From contig DDMF01000125.1 in the NCBI GenBank assembly GCA_002340515.1, forward strand, positions 901 to 21,104: DNA of 20,204 bases, given 5' to 3'. Shown here piece by piece: positions 1-8,561 of the stretch (positions within the stretch are counted from its first letter, which is position 1; the number at the start of each line of letters is the position of its first letter). A program made the translations under genes and the position numbers. The stretch is from Rhodobacteraceae bacterium UBA2553 (GTDB lineage: Bacteria; Pseudomonadota; Alphaproteobacteria; Rhodobacterales; Rhodobacteraceae). The notes under the pieces are model-generated. The model saw only the letters and a program-made list of their open reading frames with translations, was not told the origin of the DNA and did not search any database.

Positions 1-36
1 CTGGGGAGACGTCTGGGGAGCCGTCTGGGGACGCGG
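1..36. repeat. Short in-frame 12-bp tandem repeat coding a Pro/Gln linker
   Basis: Three consecutive 12-base units begin CTGGGGA (CTGGGGAGACGT, CTGGGGAGCCGT, CTGGGGACGCGG). The third is diverged. On the minus strand they encode a repeating Pro-Gln-Thr linker at the truncated C-terminal end of the caspase-like protein. The repeat may continue beyond the window edge. Confidence 0.6.
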
Positions 37-957
37 AGCCAATGCGGTTTTTTCCCCAACGGGTGGCGCTGCGTTTTGCGCAGACGCATCGCCAGCATGC
101 CCCGAAACCGGCGCCGTAGCATCGCGTAATTTCAAATAGATATCCGCATCTGGCAATTGCATGCTTTCAATCGGGACCTGCTCGCCATTTGTCGCGCGCT
201 TGACCTGTGCACGTAACTTGCGAAACATCCGGCCAATTTCCAAACCTGGGGTATCAATCACGTTTAGCAACGCGGTGGTATAAGGGCTGTGCAGCCCATC
301 CCCATCAGAGGCCGTTGCCCCCTCTTGCGCGGCAAAGCTCACCAAAACACCGCTTTCCCCTTCGGTGCTGACGGGGGCCAATCCGCGCGACACAGCGCGG
401 GTTCCGTTTTTGCGGGTCATTGAGGCGGCAAATGGGTTGTCCCGACACGCATCCAACAACACCATACCCAGCTTTTTGGCACCGCGCACCGTCGATAGAA
501 CTTGATCCAACGAGATGGTTTCAAACTGCGCCGTCGCCTCGGATCGCATCGCGGCATCCGTCGGGATCAAATAGTTTTTACCTTCCATTTCAATACCATG
601 ACCCGCATAAAACACCAATGCAATGTCGGCATTCTGCGTCTGTTCGGTAAAGGCCCCCAAGGCCACACGAAACCCCTGCCCATCTAGATTGCTGTGCAAA
701 TGCACATCAAACCCAAGTGCCTGCAACTTATTGGCAATGGCTTCTGCATCACGATTTGGATTGGCGAGAGAGGCCGAGTGTTCATAGCTAGAGTTTCCGA
801 TCACCAAGGCCACTCGGTTCTCACCGCCATCCGCTGCGTGTATCCTAAACGGTGCGCTGATCGCCAAAACAAACACCACCAACAGCGCCAAATGCAAAGG
901 CAAGTGTCGGCCTGGCCGCTGTTCGGGTGCCCTTTTCGGGCGTGTATAGGCATTCAT
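1..957 (-). CDS. Caspase-like (peptidase C14) exported protein, 3' end cut by window edge
   Basis: The minus-strand frame is open from an ATG at 957 to position 1, giving 319 residues without a stop, so the C-terminus lies outside the window. A basic N-terminus (residues 1-20) and a hydrophobic stretch (about 21-41, ending near IHAAD) form a signal peptide or signal anchor. The caspase p20-like core follows: the RVALVIGNSSY strand, the catalytic His in YAGHG (H120) and the catalytic Cys in DACRDNPF (C171). After about residue 280 the sequence becomes an Ala/Pro/Gln-rich linker, so another domain may follow. The start is supported by AGGAG at 964-968, six bases upstream, which overlaps the TAG stop of the preceding gene. 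As the last visible gene of the minus-strand array it is probably translationally coupled to the caspase upstream. The family is clear. The substrate is unknown; bacterial relatives of this type usually cleave after basic residues. Confidence 0.9.
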   Translation of the reverse strand, partial: MNAYTRPKRAPEQRPGRHLPLHLALLVVFVLAISAPFRIHAADGGENRVALVIGNSSYEHSASLANPNRDAEAIANKLQALGFDVHLHSNLDGQGFRVALGAFTEQTQNADIALVFYAGHGIEMEGKNYLIPTDAAMRSEATAQFETISLDQVLSTVRGAKKLGMVLLDACRDNPFAASMTRKNGTRAVSRGLAPVSTEGESGVLVSFAAQEGATASDGDGLHSPYTTALLNVIDTPGLEIGRMFRKLRAQVKRATNGEQVPIESMQLPDADIYLKLRDATAPVSGHAGDASAQNAAPPVGEKTALAPRPQTAPQTSPQ

Positions 958-966
958 GGCGGGCTC

Positions 967-2679
967 CTATGACGCGCTGGTGAACAAGCCGGTGACATTC
1001 ACCTGACAAGCAGTGCGGGCCAAAATATCGGTCACGGCACTGGGATCTGGAAGAGCTGATCCGTCATGCTCGGCTAAAACGGCACGTAAATCTAGGGGGG
1101 GGCGACGACAAAACACCGCAACCAACTGATCAGCCCCCGTTGGTGGTGTTACTTTGAATTTCACCGAAAACCCATTTCCGACCACGCGGCCGTCATCACT
1201 TTGTTGCGCCGGGTAAAGGTTTTGAACAATACCGTTTGAGGCGACGTTAAACAAAGTTAAAAATGGCAGATCGTCACCGGGTGCTTTAAACGAGAATGAC
1301 ACGAAAGCACCAACCGGTTGGGTTTTGTTTTCATGGCCCGCTGATATTTCTATCGGCGGCAAATCATCTTTTTTGGCTTGGCGCAGCGCGCGCAACAGCT
1401 CAATCCTTACGATCTGCGCGTTGACGTCTTCGGCAAAATCAGCGGTCGAAATATTGGCCAAACGCCGAATTTCATCCCCCGACTGATTGAACACCTGCCA
1501 AGGCCCCAACTGTTCCTGGGGATTGGTCTGTTTGAATATCAGATCGGGGCTGTGAGCGACCTGTTCATAGTTTGCATTGGCAAGATCCAGGCCCAGCTGT
1601 GGCGGCGCCGGGGTTTCAAAAATCACCCTGACTTTCCCGGCATCAATAACCTCAGCTGCGGTGGTCAGCTTACCCTTATGAAACCATACGGGGTCACCAT
1701 CACCACGGGGCAACAACCGCGGTTGTTGTTGTTGATTGGTCTCGCTGAACACACGATCTTGCAGATAGGATGACAATTCCCCCCGCGTAACAATTCCGTC
1801 CTGATTGCTGTCGCCTGCCCCTTGTAACGCCTTGGAAAAATAGACAGAAAGTGCGCCATGACTTTGGCCGTTAACCACCACTTCGGTCACCTGCTTGTCC
1901 TCGCTTGACGTCGCAAGAACATATGTCACATGGGCCTGACGATTGCCTTCATCCCCGTGTTCCGTTTTGATTTCATCGACCAAGGGTGTGATCGGAATAT
2001 CCCATGTGCCCCCGTTTCGAGTGATCACTGGCCGTTCTGACAACACCGTGCTTCTGTTCAACCCAGCAGAATGGCAACTGTCCATGACCCAAATGATTTT
2101 ATACTGCGACGCATTGGCCAACATATCAGAAAGCTGGTCGTCATTTAGCCGCCCGATCCGTGGGTTTTCCGGGTCAAATTCATGAAACATAATCGTTTCA
2201 TCTTTGTGATCGACGGGCTCATCAAAGGGGGCGGCAACCTCTTTTTCGCGTGCTCCATGGCCCGCGAACGTCACAATCAATGTGTCACCAGGCGACGCCT
2301 GCTTTTTCATCTCCTCCCAGGCCGTCAGGAAATTCGAAAGCGTTGCGTTTTGATCAAGCAAAAACCGGGACGCAGGCAGGTCGACACCGGCTTTTTGCAT
2401 CGCCTCTGCAATCATCTTGGCATCATTCACGGCCCCTTGCAGGTCAAAATGCTTTGGGGCCGGAATGGTGAACGGTGGGAAATGTTTATAATCATTAACC
2501 CCCACAACAAGCCCCCAGTCCTTTGCATGGGCCAGCTGGACCGTTGAAAAACAAGAGAACAGCACGCCGCATACAGCAATCACCCGACCAAAGTAACCGC
2601 GCCCCCCAAAGACAAAGGGCCGCCACTTTTGCGCGGGCTTAAGACTGGATAACCAATTCCACACGTCTGGCGATTGCAC
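967..2679 (-). CDS. Caspase-like (peptidase C14) protein with EF-hand-like loop and DUF4384-like C-terminal domain
   Basis: This is a 570-residue exported caspase homologue. I place the start at GTG 2679 because GGAGG lies at 2686-2690 with six-base spacing. An ATG at 2745 would overlap the OmpA gene by more than 100 bases and has no ribosome binding site. A 32-residue N-region precedes a hydrophobic signal (33-52, ending AHA). The catalytic His is in FAGHG (H141) and the catalytic Cys in MDSCHSAG (C202), as in metacaspase/paracaspase-like proteins rather than the DACRDNPF type of its neighbours. Residues 290-301 (DSNQDGIVTRGE) match a canonical EF-hand calcium loop; similar loops are known in other C14 proteins. 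Residues 444-570 form a beta-rich domain resembling DUF4384, a common partner of bacterial caspases. The gene overlaps the OmpA-family gene by 41 bases and lies nine bases upstream of the next caspase gene. Confidence 0.88.
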   Translation of the reverse strand: MQSPDVWNWLSSLKPAQKWRPFVFGGRGYFGRVIAVCGVLFSCFSTVQLAHAKDWGLVVGVNDYKHFPPFTIPAPKHFDLQGAVNDAKMIAEAMQKAGVDLPASRFLLDQNATLSNFLTAWEEMKKQASPGDTLIVTFAGHGAREKEVAAPFDEPVDHKDETIMFHEFDPENPRIGRLNDDQLSDMLANASQYKIIWVMDSCHSAGLNRSTVLSERPVITRNGGTWDIPITPLVDEIKTEHGDEGNRQAHVTYVLATSSEDKQVTEVVVNGQSHGALSVYFSKALQGAGDSNQDGIVTRGELSSYLQDRVFSETNQQQQPRLLPRGDGDPVWFHKGKLTTAAEVIDAGKVRVIFETPAPPQLGLDLANANYEQVAHSPDLIFKQTNPQEQLGPWQVFNQSGDEIRRLANISTADFAEDVNAQIVRIELLRALRQAKKDDLPPIEISAGHENKTQPVGAFVSFSFKAPGDDLPFLTLFNVASNGIVQNLYPAQQSDDGRVVGNGFSVKFKVTPPTGADQLVAVFCRRPPLDLRAVLAEHDGSALPDPSAVTDILARTACQVNVTGLFTSAS

Positions 2680-3715
2680 GGCGTTCCTCCAATGAATAAA
2701 TTGTCGGGTCCACCAAATTTGGCGGGTGACTTTCGCCTTTTCCATCAATGTGAATTTCGGTCGATACGCCCTTACCCCACAAAAATGTTTGAACAGATCG
2801 CGCCCGTTGCACGGACAGATTCAAGTTAAATTGATCTGATCCCACGTCGTCGGTATGGCCCGTCAGCGTAATCTTTTTGATTTCATTTTGGCGAAGGAAA
2901 TTGGCGATATTTTCGGCTTCATAAACCCCATTGGCATCGAGTACAGCAGAGCCGGTCGCGAACCGAATAGGCAAGTAAACTGCAGTCATCGCTTTGGCCG
3001 CGCCATATGCCACACTCTCCTTGGCGGGCGGCGTATCGTCGGAGCTGTTGGAAGATTGCTGCGTTTGGGGGGCGCCTTGCGCAGAAGCCGTGTTGGCCGG
3101 TTCAATGGAAATCCCACGCATCGCTGCCTTCAAAACCCCCGAGGCATCGCCACCACGTGTCACCGTTGATGACAGCGTCCCCGCCAGCATGACGTTTTCT
3201 TGCGCCAGCTGTGTGATACGCTCAGCAATCGGGATCAACGCGTCATTTTGCGGGGTCAAATTGGGGTCAATGATCGTATCCAGCGCCGAGTTGTAAAGCG
3301 TGGCGGCCTCTATTCGATCACCGCGTTTTGCGGCAATATCCGCCCGTACGGCCAACACCGCCCAATGGATCGCACGCGCATTCGCCAAGATTTGGTCAGC
3401 GTCATCCAGATTTCCGGCGGCGACTGCCCCCTGGGCCATCTGGGCAAATCGAGCGGACGCCTGTGACAGCGCTTGCCGCTCTGTTTCGGAGTTGCAGGTC
3501 CCCGCGTCACGAAACGCTGTTGCGGCGGCTGCAATCACACCCACATCCCCCGAACTGTAGGTGCCTTGCAATTTGCCCAAATCCGCAGCGCAATCCTGTG
3601 CGAGGGCGGGATGTGTAAGATTTGCAACCAATGCACCAAACAACAGCGCGCAGTTATATCCACGCATTAAGCGGACCGAAGGGCGATCGTCCTTTATGAT
3701 CCAAGCTGGGTTCAT
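2639..3715 (-). CDS. OmpA-family peptidoglycan-binding protein
   Basis: This 358-residue exported protein carries a C-terminal OmpA domain. A 16-residue polar N-region precedes a signal peptide ending in ALAQ (about residue 40). The middle (about 41-200) is Ala-rich and probably helical, possibly TPR-like, followed by a Gln/Ser/Thr-rich linker (about 210-235). The OmpA domain (about 245-356) starts YLPIRFATGS and contains LTGHTDDVG, NLNLSVQRARSV and RRVELVI. The Asp of TDD and the Arg of RRV match the positions that bind diaminopimelate of peptidoglycan in the family. The start is supported by GGGAG at 3722-3726 with six-base spacing, overlapping the stop of the cytochrome gene. No beta-barrel domain is seen, so it is probably a periplasmic anchor rather than a porin. 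Its place between a multiheme cytochrome and two caspases suggests it tethers that assembly to the cell wall. Confidence 0.9.
   Translation of the reverse strand: MNPAWIIKDDRPSVRLMRGYNCALLFGALVANLTHPALAQDCAADLGKLQGTYSSGDVGVIAAAATAFRDAGTCNSETERQALSQASARFAQMAQGAVAAGNLDDADQILANARAIHWAVLAVRADIAAKRGDRIEAATLYNSALDTIIDPNLTPQNDALIPIAERITQLAQENVMLAGTLSSTVTRGGDASGVLKAAMRGISIEPANTASAQGAPQTQQSSNSSDDTPPAKESVAYGAAKAMTAVYLPIRFATGSAVLDANGVYEAENIANFLRQNEIKKITLTGHTDDVGSDQFNLNLSVQRARSVQTFLWGKGVSTEIHIDGKGESHPPNLVDPTIYSLEERRAIARRVELVIQS
2686..2690 (-). promoter_or_regulatory. Shine-Dalgarno site deciding the GTG start of the DUF4384-type caspase
   Basis: The plus strand reads cctcc, so the minus strand reads GGAGG, six bases before GTG 2679. 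It lies inside the 3' end of the OmpA-family gene. No comparable site precedes the ATG at 2745 or the GTG codons at 2664 and 2583. Confidence 0.7.
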
Positions 3716-3725
3716 AAGCCTCTCC

Positions 3726-6700
3726 CTAGTGTTTCACATCAAATGTGACGTGATTGCTGGCGCTTTGTCCCGCATCTTTGGTCACGCGATCTGCGGCTTC
3801 GATGGTGATCCCACGGGTAAGAGGAACCGACAAACGCTTCGCAAAATCAAGGACTTGACTTGCCGTCATACGCTGCTGCCCCAACCCGCCTTCGCGACAG
3901 AATGCCAACATGGTTTCGCCGGTTCCAGCCGTATCAAACCGGATTTGCAAACCAGATCCTGCATATGGAATTCGGCGATACTCACCCGCGTCAAGATAAT
4001 TGGGGCCCAGCAAACTGGCAGGTAATTCTTCTACATTTTTGCTCTCTTCAATATAGAAGATTTGCAATTCGCAGCGTCGGTTGGCGCTGATTTCAAACTC
4101 TAGCAGATCATTTACCCGCGGGTGCAGATTTGGCACCGTCAATGCAAGCTGCAAGCGATCCGCAGCCGGGGTAACCGACACCGGATCTGCCAGTGGCTTG
4201 GTGATTGCGGGGATGTATTGCCCCTGGGCTTGTTGCGAAAGATCGGCAATCGCAGCGACCACATCCTCTTGATACTGATCACTGTCCGTTGTGTGTTGCG
4301 CCGTGACATATCCCCCCTGTTGTCGATAGCTACGCAGATCAGAAATGCGCCCCATCACGTCCCCGTAATGCGCCTCTAACTCGCTGCGGTGCAGTTTGCC
4401 GCCGGCGGTTAGCCGCGCCATCCAATCATTGGTCACGGTGGTTAATACCGGATCACCAAGGGTACGAAGCCTGTTTTGAAATTGCTCGACATCCATGTGG
4501 AATTCACGCGCAACCTGATCCAAAGTCAGACTGTTGAAATGCATATCAGCCAGATAGGTCAGGATCTCGCCTCCTCCCGCTGACATCGGCGCGGCAAGGC
4601 TGGTCAGACGACCATCCGCGGTCTGTTCCGTGGCATTCAGGGTGGACAGGGCCTGCAAAAATGATTTGCTGTCCGTCTTATAGTGCAGATCCATAACCTC
4701 TTGGCCGGGATAAAGGGTCTGTAACACTTGCAACTGATCCCGAGAGAAGCTGGCGGAATTGTCCAGACGGGCGCGCATTTCATCTTGCTTTGCAATGATC
4801 CCATCAGCATGGCAATCGAAACATGACCGGGCATTTTCAATCTCGACACCTTTGCCAATTGGTTTTGTGCGATACGATACGATCGAGGCAGGACCAACCG
4901 TCAGACGCACGCCCAAATTGGTGGATAGGTAATAGGCCTGCAATCCATTGGGCAGCGACAAAATCATCTCACCGCCATCATGCTCAAACGGCTGTGTGCC
5001 TGACGCGGTATGCGACAACTCCGCCGGTCCATCGGGGTGCAGCGCCAGGGATTGCGCGCCGCTGTCGCCGGCAAAGTCATAGGATTTCCAGTAATAACCG
5101 TTCCGGGGCAGATCAAATCTTTCTAACATCCGGTTGTGATCAGATACACCAGAGGACCCCGGCAACATGGCCGAGCGCGCCACATTTTGCATCTGAATTT
5201 CATGATCGACATCCAACCCAATCCGCCGTTCAAGATCCCGGATATCTGCGGTAAGCCCCAGAAACATGTCATAATAAGGGGCTTTGGTGGCAAAATGCGT
5301 CATCCAATCGGCGCGCATCATCGGAATGGCCGTGCCGGTGGCATCGGCCACGGCAGCCAAAAGCGGATCAGAGCTTGGGTCCACCGCATAAGGATATACC
5401 TGCGCCAGCTTGTCCCATGCCAAACGATCAAACCCAGTGGATTGTGCAACCGGCGTGTAGGCCCCGGTCGTTAAGGTTTTCCACTGTTCATCGGTCCAGC
5501 CATAATCACGCATATCAACGCGCACCAACCCGCCATCGGTGCCCTTCACCGGGCTGACTTGCGCGGTTTTTGGCGCCAGCGACAAAGAGTTGACCAGTTT
5601 GTTCAGGGCCGAATGCAAGTAGTGCATCGGATTTCGACGCGCATCTGTTTGGCTACAATCCACCTCGGACAAAGGCGTTTGGCCAAAACTGAAGTAACGC
5701 ATAAAGCGGCGATCCTGCTGGGCCACTGCGTTGATGTCATTGGCCATGGCCAGCACCATTTCCTGACGCGTGATCAGCGCAAATTTGGGCAGATCCACCG
5801 GGGCAGCACCTTGGGCAATGGCCTCGGTCACAGCAGGTTCAGACGCAAGGGGCGTATCTGGTGCGACAGTTGCACTGATCCATGCATGCAAAACGCCAAG
5901 CTCATCCGCATTCATTTTCTGGCCAATTGGCATCCGGTTCGACGCAATAGATTCATACAGCAATGACCCTTCTGGATCACCTGGCACCATGATCTTGGCA
6001 TCAAACGGCATGTCTGAAATATCACCGGTCGGGAACACCGCACCATAGGTTTTACCCGGCGCATGACAGGCCCGGCAGTAGGTTTCGATCAGTTTATCGG
6101 CCTTGGCTTCTAGCGCACTATTTGCACCTCCAGCGGGGTCTGTTGTCTCGGAAATCGCAGGCGCATCTTGTGCTTCACAATAGGCATTTGCCCTCGCCAT
6201 CAATGCAGTGGCCCCTGTTGTGTCGACAATCACTTTTGCCATGACATTTGGCTGAGCGGCGTTATTGGCAGGGCTTGCAGTTGTCGTTTGCGTTGGTTTC
6301 GCATCCGTCAATGTCGCCACATCCACAGCGGAATTGCTCAGATACGCAAATAATGCCGCACGATCTTCAAGCGGCAACTTCGCAGTCGCACGCGCAATAC
6401 GGCGCATCGAGGCGCTGGTCATCGGGCTTCCGTTTAGTTTTTTGCCTTCCGCCAATGCCCCGACAACAAAGGCTTGCGCCCCAAGACGTCCAAGACGCGT
6501 TGCTGTCAGATCGGGCGCATAATCGCCAAATATCCCCACCTCGCCCGCATATGGCGCATCGGTGCTTAGATCATAAGAAAAGCCAAATCCGGTGTCGCGA
6601 GGCGTATGGCATTCAGCACAATGCCCAACACTTTCAGCCAAATATTGGCCGCGCTGCATCTGCGGGTCGGTCTGGTCGGACAATGCGCCACGATCGGGGG

Positions 6701-7193
6701 CCCAGATGCGTAAAATCGATTTGCTGACAAAGCTTAGATTATGCGGTTTTGAAGGTTGCTCGCTTCTGGGAAGTGTGGCGATGTAACCGCGAATATCCAA
6801 TACATCTTCGGGTGACATGCGGGCAAAGGAGCCATAGGGAAACACCGCACCAAAATAGCTGCGCCCATCTGGCGAAACCCCGTTCAGCACCGCGTTCAGG
6901 TACTCAGGGTTCGACCACCCCCCGACCCCCGCCTCTGCGTGTTCGGTGATGTTCGGGGCATAAAGCTCGCCGAGTTTAGTGGATAGGACCCGACCGCCGG
7001 CCAGTATCGTATCGTCGCCATCAACACTGTGACAGGCGGCACAGCCTCCGGCGTTGAACAGATGTTCACCATTCTCAACATTGGGGCTGTAGGACGCAAA
7101 ATCCGATACCCCAAACACGGGATGTTGCGCGCTGGCAGGCAGTGTCAAAATTGCAAAAAGCGAAAAAGCGATCAACGTGCTGGCATATTTCAT
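3726..7193 (-). CDS. Large periplasmic multiheme cytochrome c with four CXXCH motifs and DUF4384-like tail
   Basis: This is a 1155-residue exported protein. The start is ATG 7193, with GAGGT at 7201-7205 and signal peptide residues 1-22 ending PASA; a longer frame reaching 7247 would overlap the reductase gene. Two cytochrome c domains come first: CAACH at 51-55 and CAECHTPR at 192-196, the latter resembling diheme dehydrogenase-associated cytochromes. A third domain has CRACH at 373-377. A long region (about 470-870) follows, with VRVDMRDYGW, YYWKSYDFAG, FEHDGGEMI and finally CFDCHADGI (791-795). It resembles large cytochromes of unknown function that I recall from Planctomycetes and Proteobacteria. 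Residues 1014-1155 form a beta-rich tail resembling DUF4384. It is probably an electron acceptor or carrier for the membrane flavocytochrome encoded just upstream. Substrate and direction of electron flow are unknown. All four heme motifs are intact, and no in-frame stop or break is seen. Confidence 0.88.
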   Translation of the reverse strand: MKYASTLIAFSLFAILTLPASAQHPVFGVSDFASYSPNVENGEHLFNAGGCAACHSVDGDDTILAGGRVLSTKLGELYAPNITEHAEAGVGGWSNPEYLNAVLNGVSPDGRSYFGAVFPYGSFARMSPEDVLDIRGYIATLPRSEQPSKPHNLSFVSKSILRIWAPDRGALSDQTDPQMQRGQYLAESVGHCAECHTPRDTGFGFSYDLSTDAPYAGEVGIFGDYAPDLTATRLGRLGAQAFVVGALAEGKKLNGSPMTSASMRRIARATAKLPLEDRAALFAYLSNSAVDVATLTDAKPTQTTTASPANNAAQPNVMAKVIVDTTGATALMARANAYCEAQDAPAISETTDPAGGANSALEAKADKLIETYCRACHAPGKTYGAVFPTGDISDMPFDAKIMVPGDPEGSLLYESIASNRMPIGQKMNADELGVLHAWISATVAPDTPLASEPAVTEAIAQGAAPVDLPKFALITRQEMVLAMANDINAVAQQDRRFMRYFSFGQTPLSEVDCSQTDARRNPMHYLHSALNKLVNSLSLAPKTAQVSPVKGTDGGLVRVDMRDYGWTDEQWKTLTTGAYTPVAQSTGFDRLAWDKLAQVYPYAVDPSSDPLLAAVADATGTAIPMMRADWMTHFATKAPYYDMFLGLTADIRDLERRIGLDVDHEIQMQNVARSAMLPGSSGVSDHNRMLERFDLPRNGYYWKSYDFAGDSGAQSLALHPDGPAELSHTASGTQPFEHDGGEMILSLPNGLQAYYLSTNLGVRLTVGPASIVSYRTKPIGKGVEIENARSCFDCHADGIIAKQDEMRARLDNSASFSRDQLQVLQTLYPGQEVMDLHYKTDSKSFLQALSTLNATEQTADGRLTSLAAPMSAGGGEILTYLADMHFNSLTLDQVAREFHMDVEQFQNRLRTLGDPVLTTVTNDWMARLTAGGKLHRSELEAHYGDVMGRISDLRSYRQQGGYVTAQHTTDSDQYQEDVVAAIADLSQQAQGQYIPAITKPLADPVSVTPAADRLQLALTVPNLHPRVNDLLEFEISANRRCELQIFYIEESKNVEELPASLLGPNYLDAGEYRRIPYAGSGLQIRFDTAGTGETMLAFCREGGLGQQRMTASQVLDFAKRLSVPLTRGITIEAADRVTKDAGQSASNHVTFDVKH

Positions 7194-7203
7194 CGGACAG
7201 ACC

Positions 7204-8469
7204 TCACCGGAATTCAAATTGTTCATAATGGACCGAATGCGGCGCATGTTTTTTGCGGGTCAAACCGGCAAGCATAGCAGCGCGCATCGGAGCGGGTCCA
7301 CAAAACCAGAACCCGGCTTTGCGGAGGTCAAACGGGACCAAATCAACGAGTTTATCTGCATCAAATCGACCGTTGTCGGTGCTGACATAAAGGTGGAATT
7401 GAAACCCGGCGCAACGGTCCTGGGCCGCCGTCAAACGGTCCAATGAAAGTGCTTCATCACGGGTGGTGACACAGTAAATAAGCAAGATTTTGCGTGTTTC
7501 ATCGGCGCAAAGACTGTCAGCAAACGCCAAAAATGGAGTAATACCAATGCCGCCAGCCAACCAAACCTGGGTGTCTTCACCTTGGCGAAAATCAAACCGG
7601 CCATAGCCACCCTGCAAATCCATAGTGTCCCCAGCAGAGATTTTTTCCTTCAAGTCATGCGTGTAGTCACCCAAGGCTTTGACCGAAAATTCAACAGTGC
7701 CGTCATGTTCGGCCTTTGACACCGTAAAGGGATGCGGTTCGCGCAGACCTGATTTTCGAAACGAAATCACCGCAAAATTTCCGGGTGCCACCTTGGCTTT
7801 TGCCCCGAATGGTTTGGCACGAATGATCGTCGCCGAGGGGTGTTTCGTGACATTTTCCACGATGTACTTCTTGCGTCGCATCGGCATCAATAGCTGCGAA
7901 TACACATAGCTCGCCAACCCCAAAATCGCCATGCCATTCAAATACTGCCCTGCCATAGCCGAGGTTGTGAACGGAACTTTGACAAACAATTGATGCAAGC
8001 AAATGGCCGCAAAGAGCACGCCAATAAACCTATGGCCCAACCGCCACCATTGGTATTTCACCACTTCGCGCCGAATAAACGGGACACGCTTAAGCACACT
8101 TAGCGCCAACAAAACGAGAAGAATGGGATAGACAAATTCAGCAATTTCGACGGCCAATTGCGCCAATCCCTGCGCAAGAATTTTACCATCTAATTCGATG
8201 CCGATAAAGACATGCACAAGAATGCACGCGAAAATCGCATAGCCAATCTGTTTGTGCAGCACATAAATCCGGTCCAATCCAGAGACCAGGATTTCGATTG
8301 GTTTCGCCCGTGTCGCGAGCATCATGTTTAGCGACATGAGGCAAAACGCGACAACGCCTGCATTCAAAACCAACACACTCGAAATTGGGGCATTACCAGA
8401 TCCGATCAAGACGAGCAGAGTTGGCATTGTGACGCCAAACACCAAGATCAAAATCCACGTTAGTACCAT
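7204..8469 (-). CDS. Ferric-reductase/NADPH-oxidase-like membrane flavocytochrome
   Basis: This 421-residue inner-membrane protein has about six hydrophobic segments in residues 1-195 and a cytosolic oxidoreductase domain after that. Two histidine pairs in the membrane part, H72/H86 and H146/H159, match the spacing of bis-histidine heme b ligands in the ferric reductase/NOX superfamily. The soluble half has the FAD motif HPFT (246-249), the nucleotide-binding GGIGITPF (306-313) and CGPAPM (390-395), and ends in the usual EQFEF-type tail. It should move electrons from NAD(P)H through FAD and two hemes b to the periplasmic side. I chose ATG 8469; an adjacent TTG at 8472 has better spacing (seven bases) from GAGG at 8480-8483. 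The TGA stop overlaps the ribosome binding site of the multiheme cytochrome gene, which makes that protein its most likely partner. The final acceptor (metal, oxygen or a thiol) is not shown by sequence. Confidence 0.9.
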   Translation of the reverse strand: MVLTWILILVFGVTMPTLLVLIGSGNAPISSVLVLNAGVVAFCLMSLNMMLATRAKPIEILVSGLDRIYVLHKQIGYAIFACILVHVFIGIELDGKILAQGLAQLAVEIAEFVYPILLVLLALSVLKRVPFIRREVVKYQWWRLGHRFIGVLFAAICLHQLFVKVPFTTSAMAGQYLNGMAILGLASYVYSQLLMPMRRKKYIVENVTKHPSATIIRAKPFGAKAKVAPGNFAVISFRKSGLREPHPFTVSKAEHDGTVEFSVKALGDYTHDLKEKISAGDTMDLQGGYGRFDFRQGEDTQVWLAGGIGITPFLAFADSLCADETRKILLIYCVTTRDEALSLDRLTAAQDRCAGFQFHLYVSTDNGRFDADKLVDLVPFDLRKAGFWFCGPAPMRAAMLAGLTRKKHAPHSVHYEQFEFR

Positions 8470-8530
8470 CAAGCGCTTTCCTCAAAATCCTTAACATGGT
8501 AACAGCATTGCTGTGTCGCGCAATTGTTTT

Positions 8531-8549
8531 CAGTTGGTATATGCAACTG
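8531..8549. repeat. Inverted repeat between solute-binding protein and reductase genes
   Basis: CAGTTG (8531-8536) and CAACTG (8544-8549) form a perfect six-base inverted repeat around a seven-base loop. It sits in the 92-base gap between the two genes. No T-run follows it on either strand, so a terminator is doubtful. It could be an mRNA processing or stability hairpin, or a regulator site. Confidence 0.35.
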
Positions 8550-8561
8550 TTCTGCTTTGGG

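Noticed and set aside
1378..1773. A 131-codon plus-strand frame inside the DUF4384-type caspase
   Set aside because: It is antisense to the caspase and lacks any recognisable motif.
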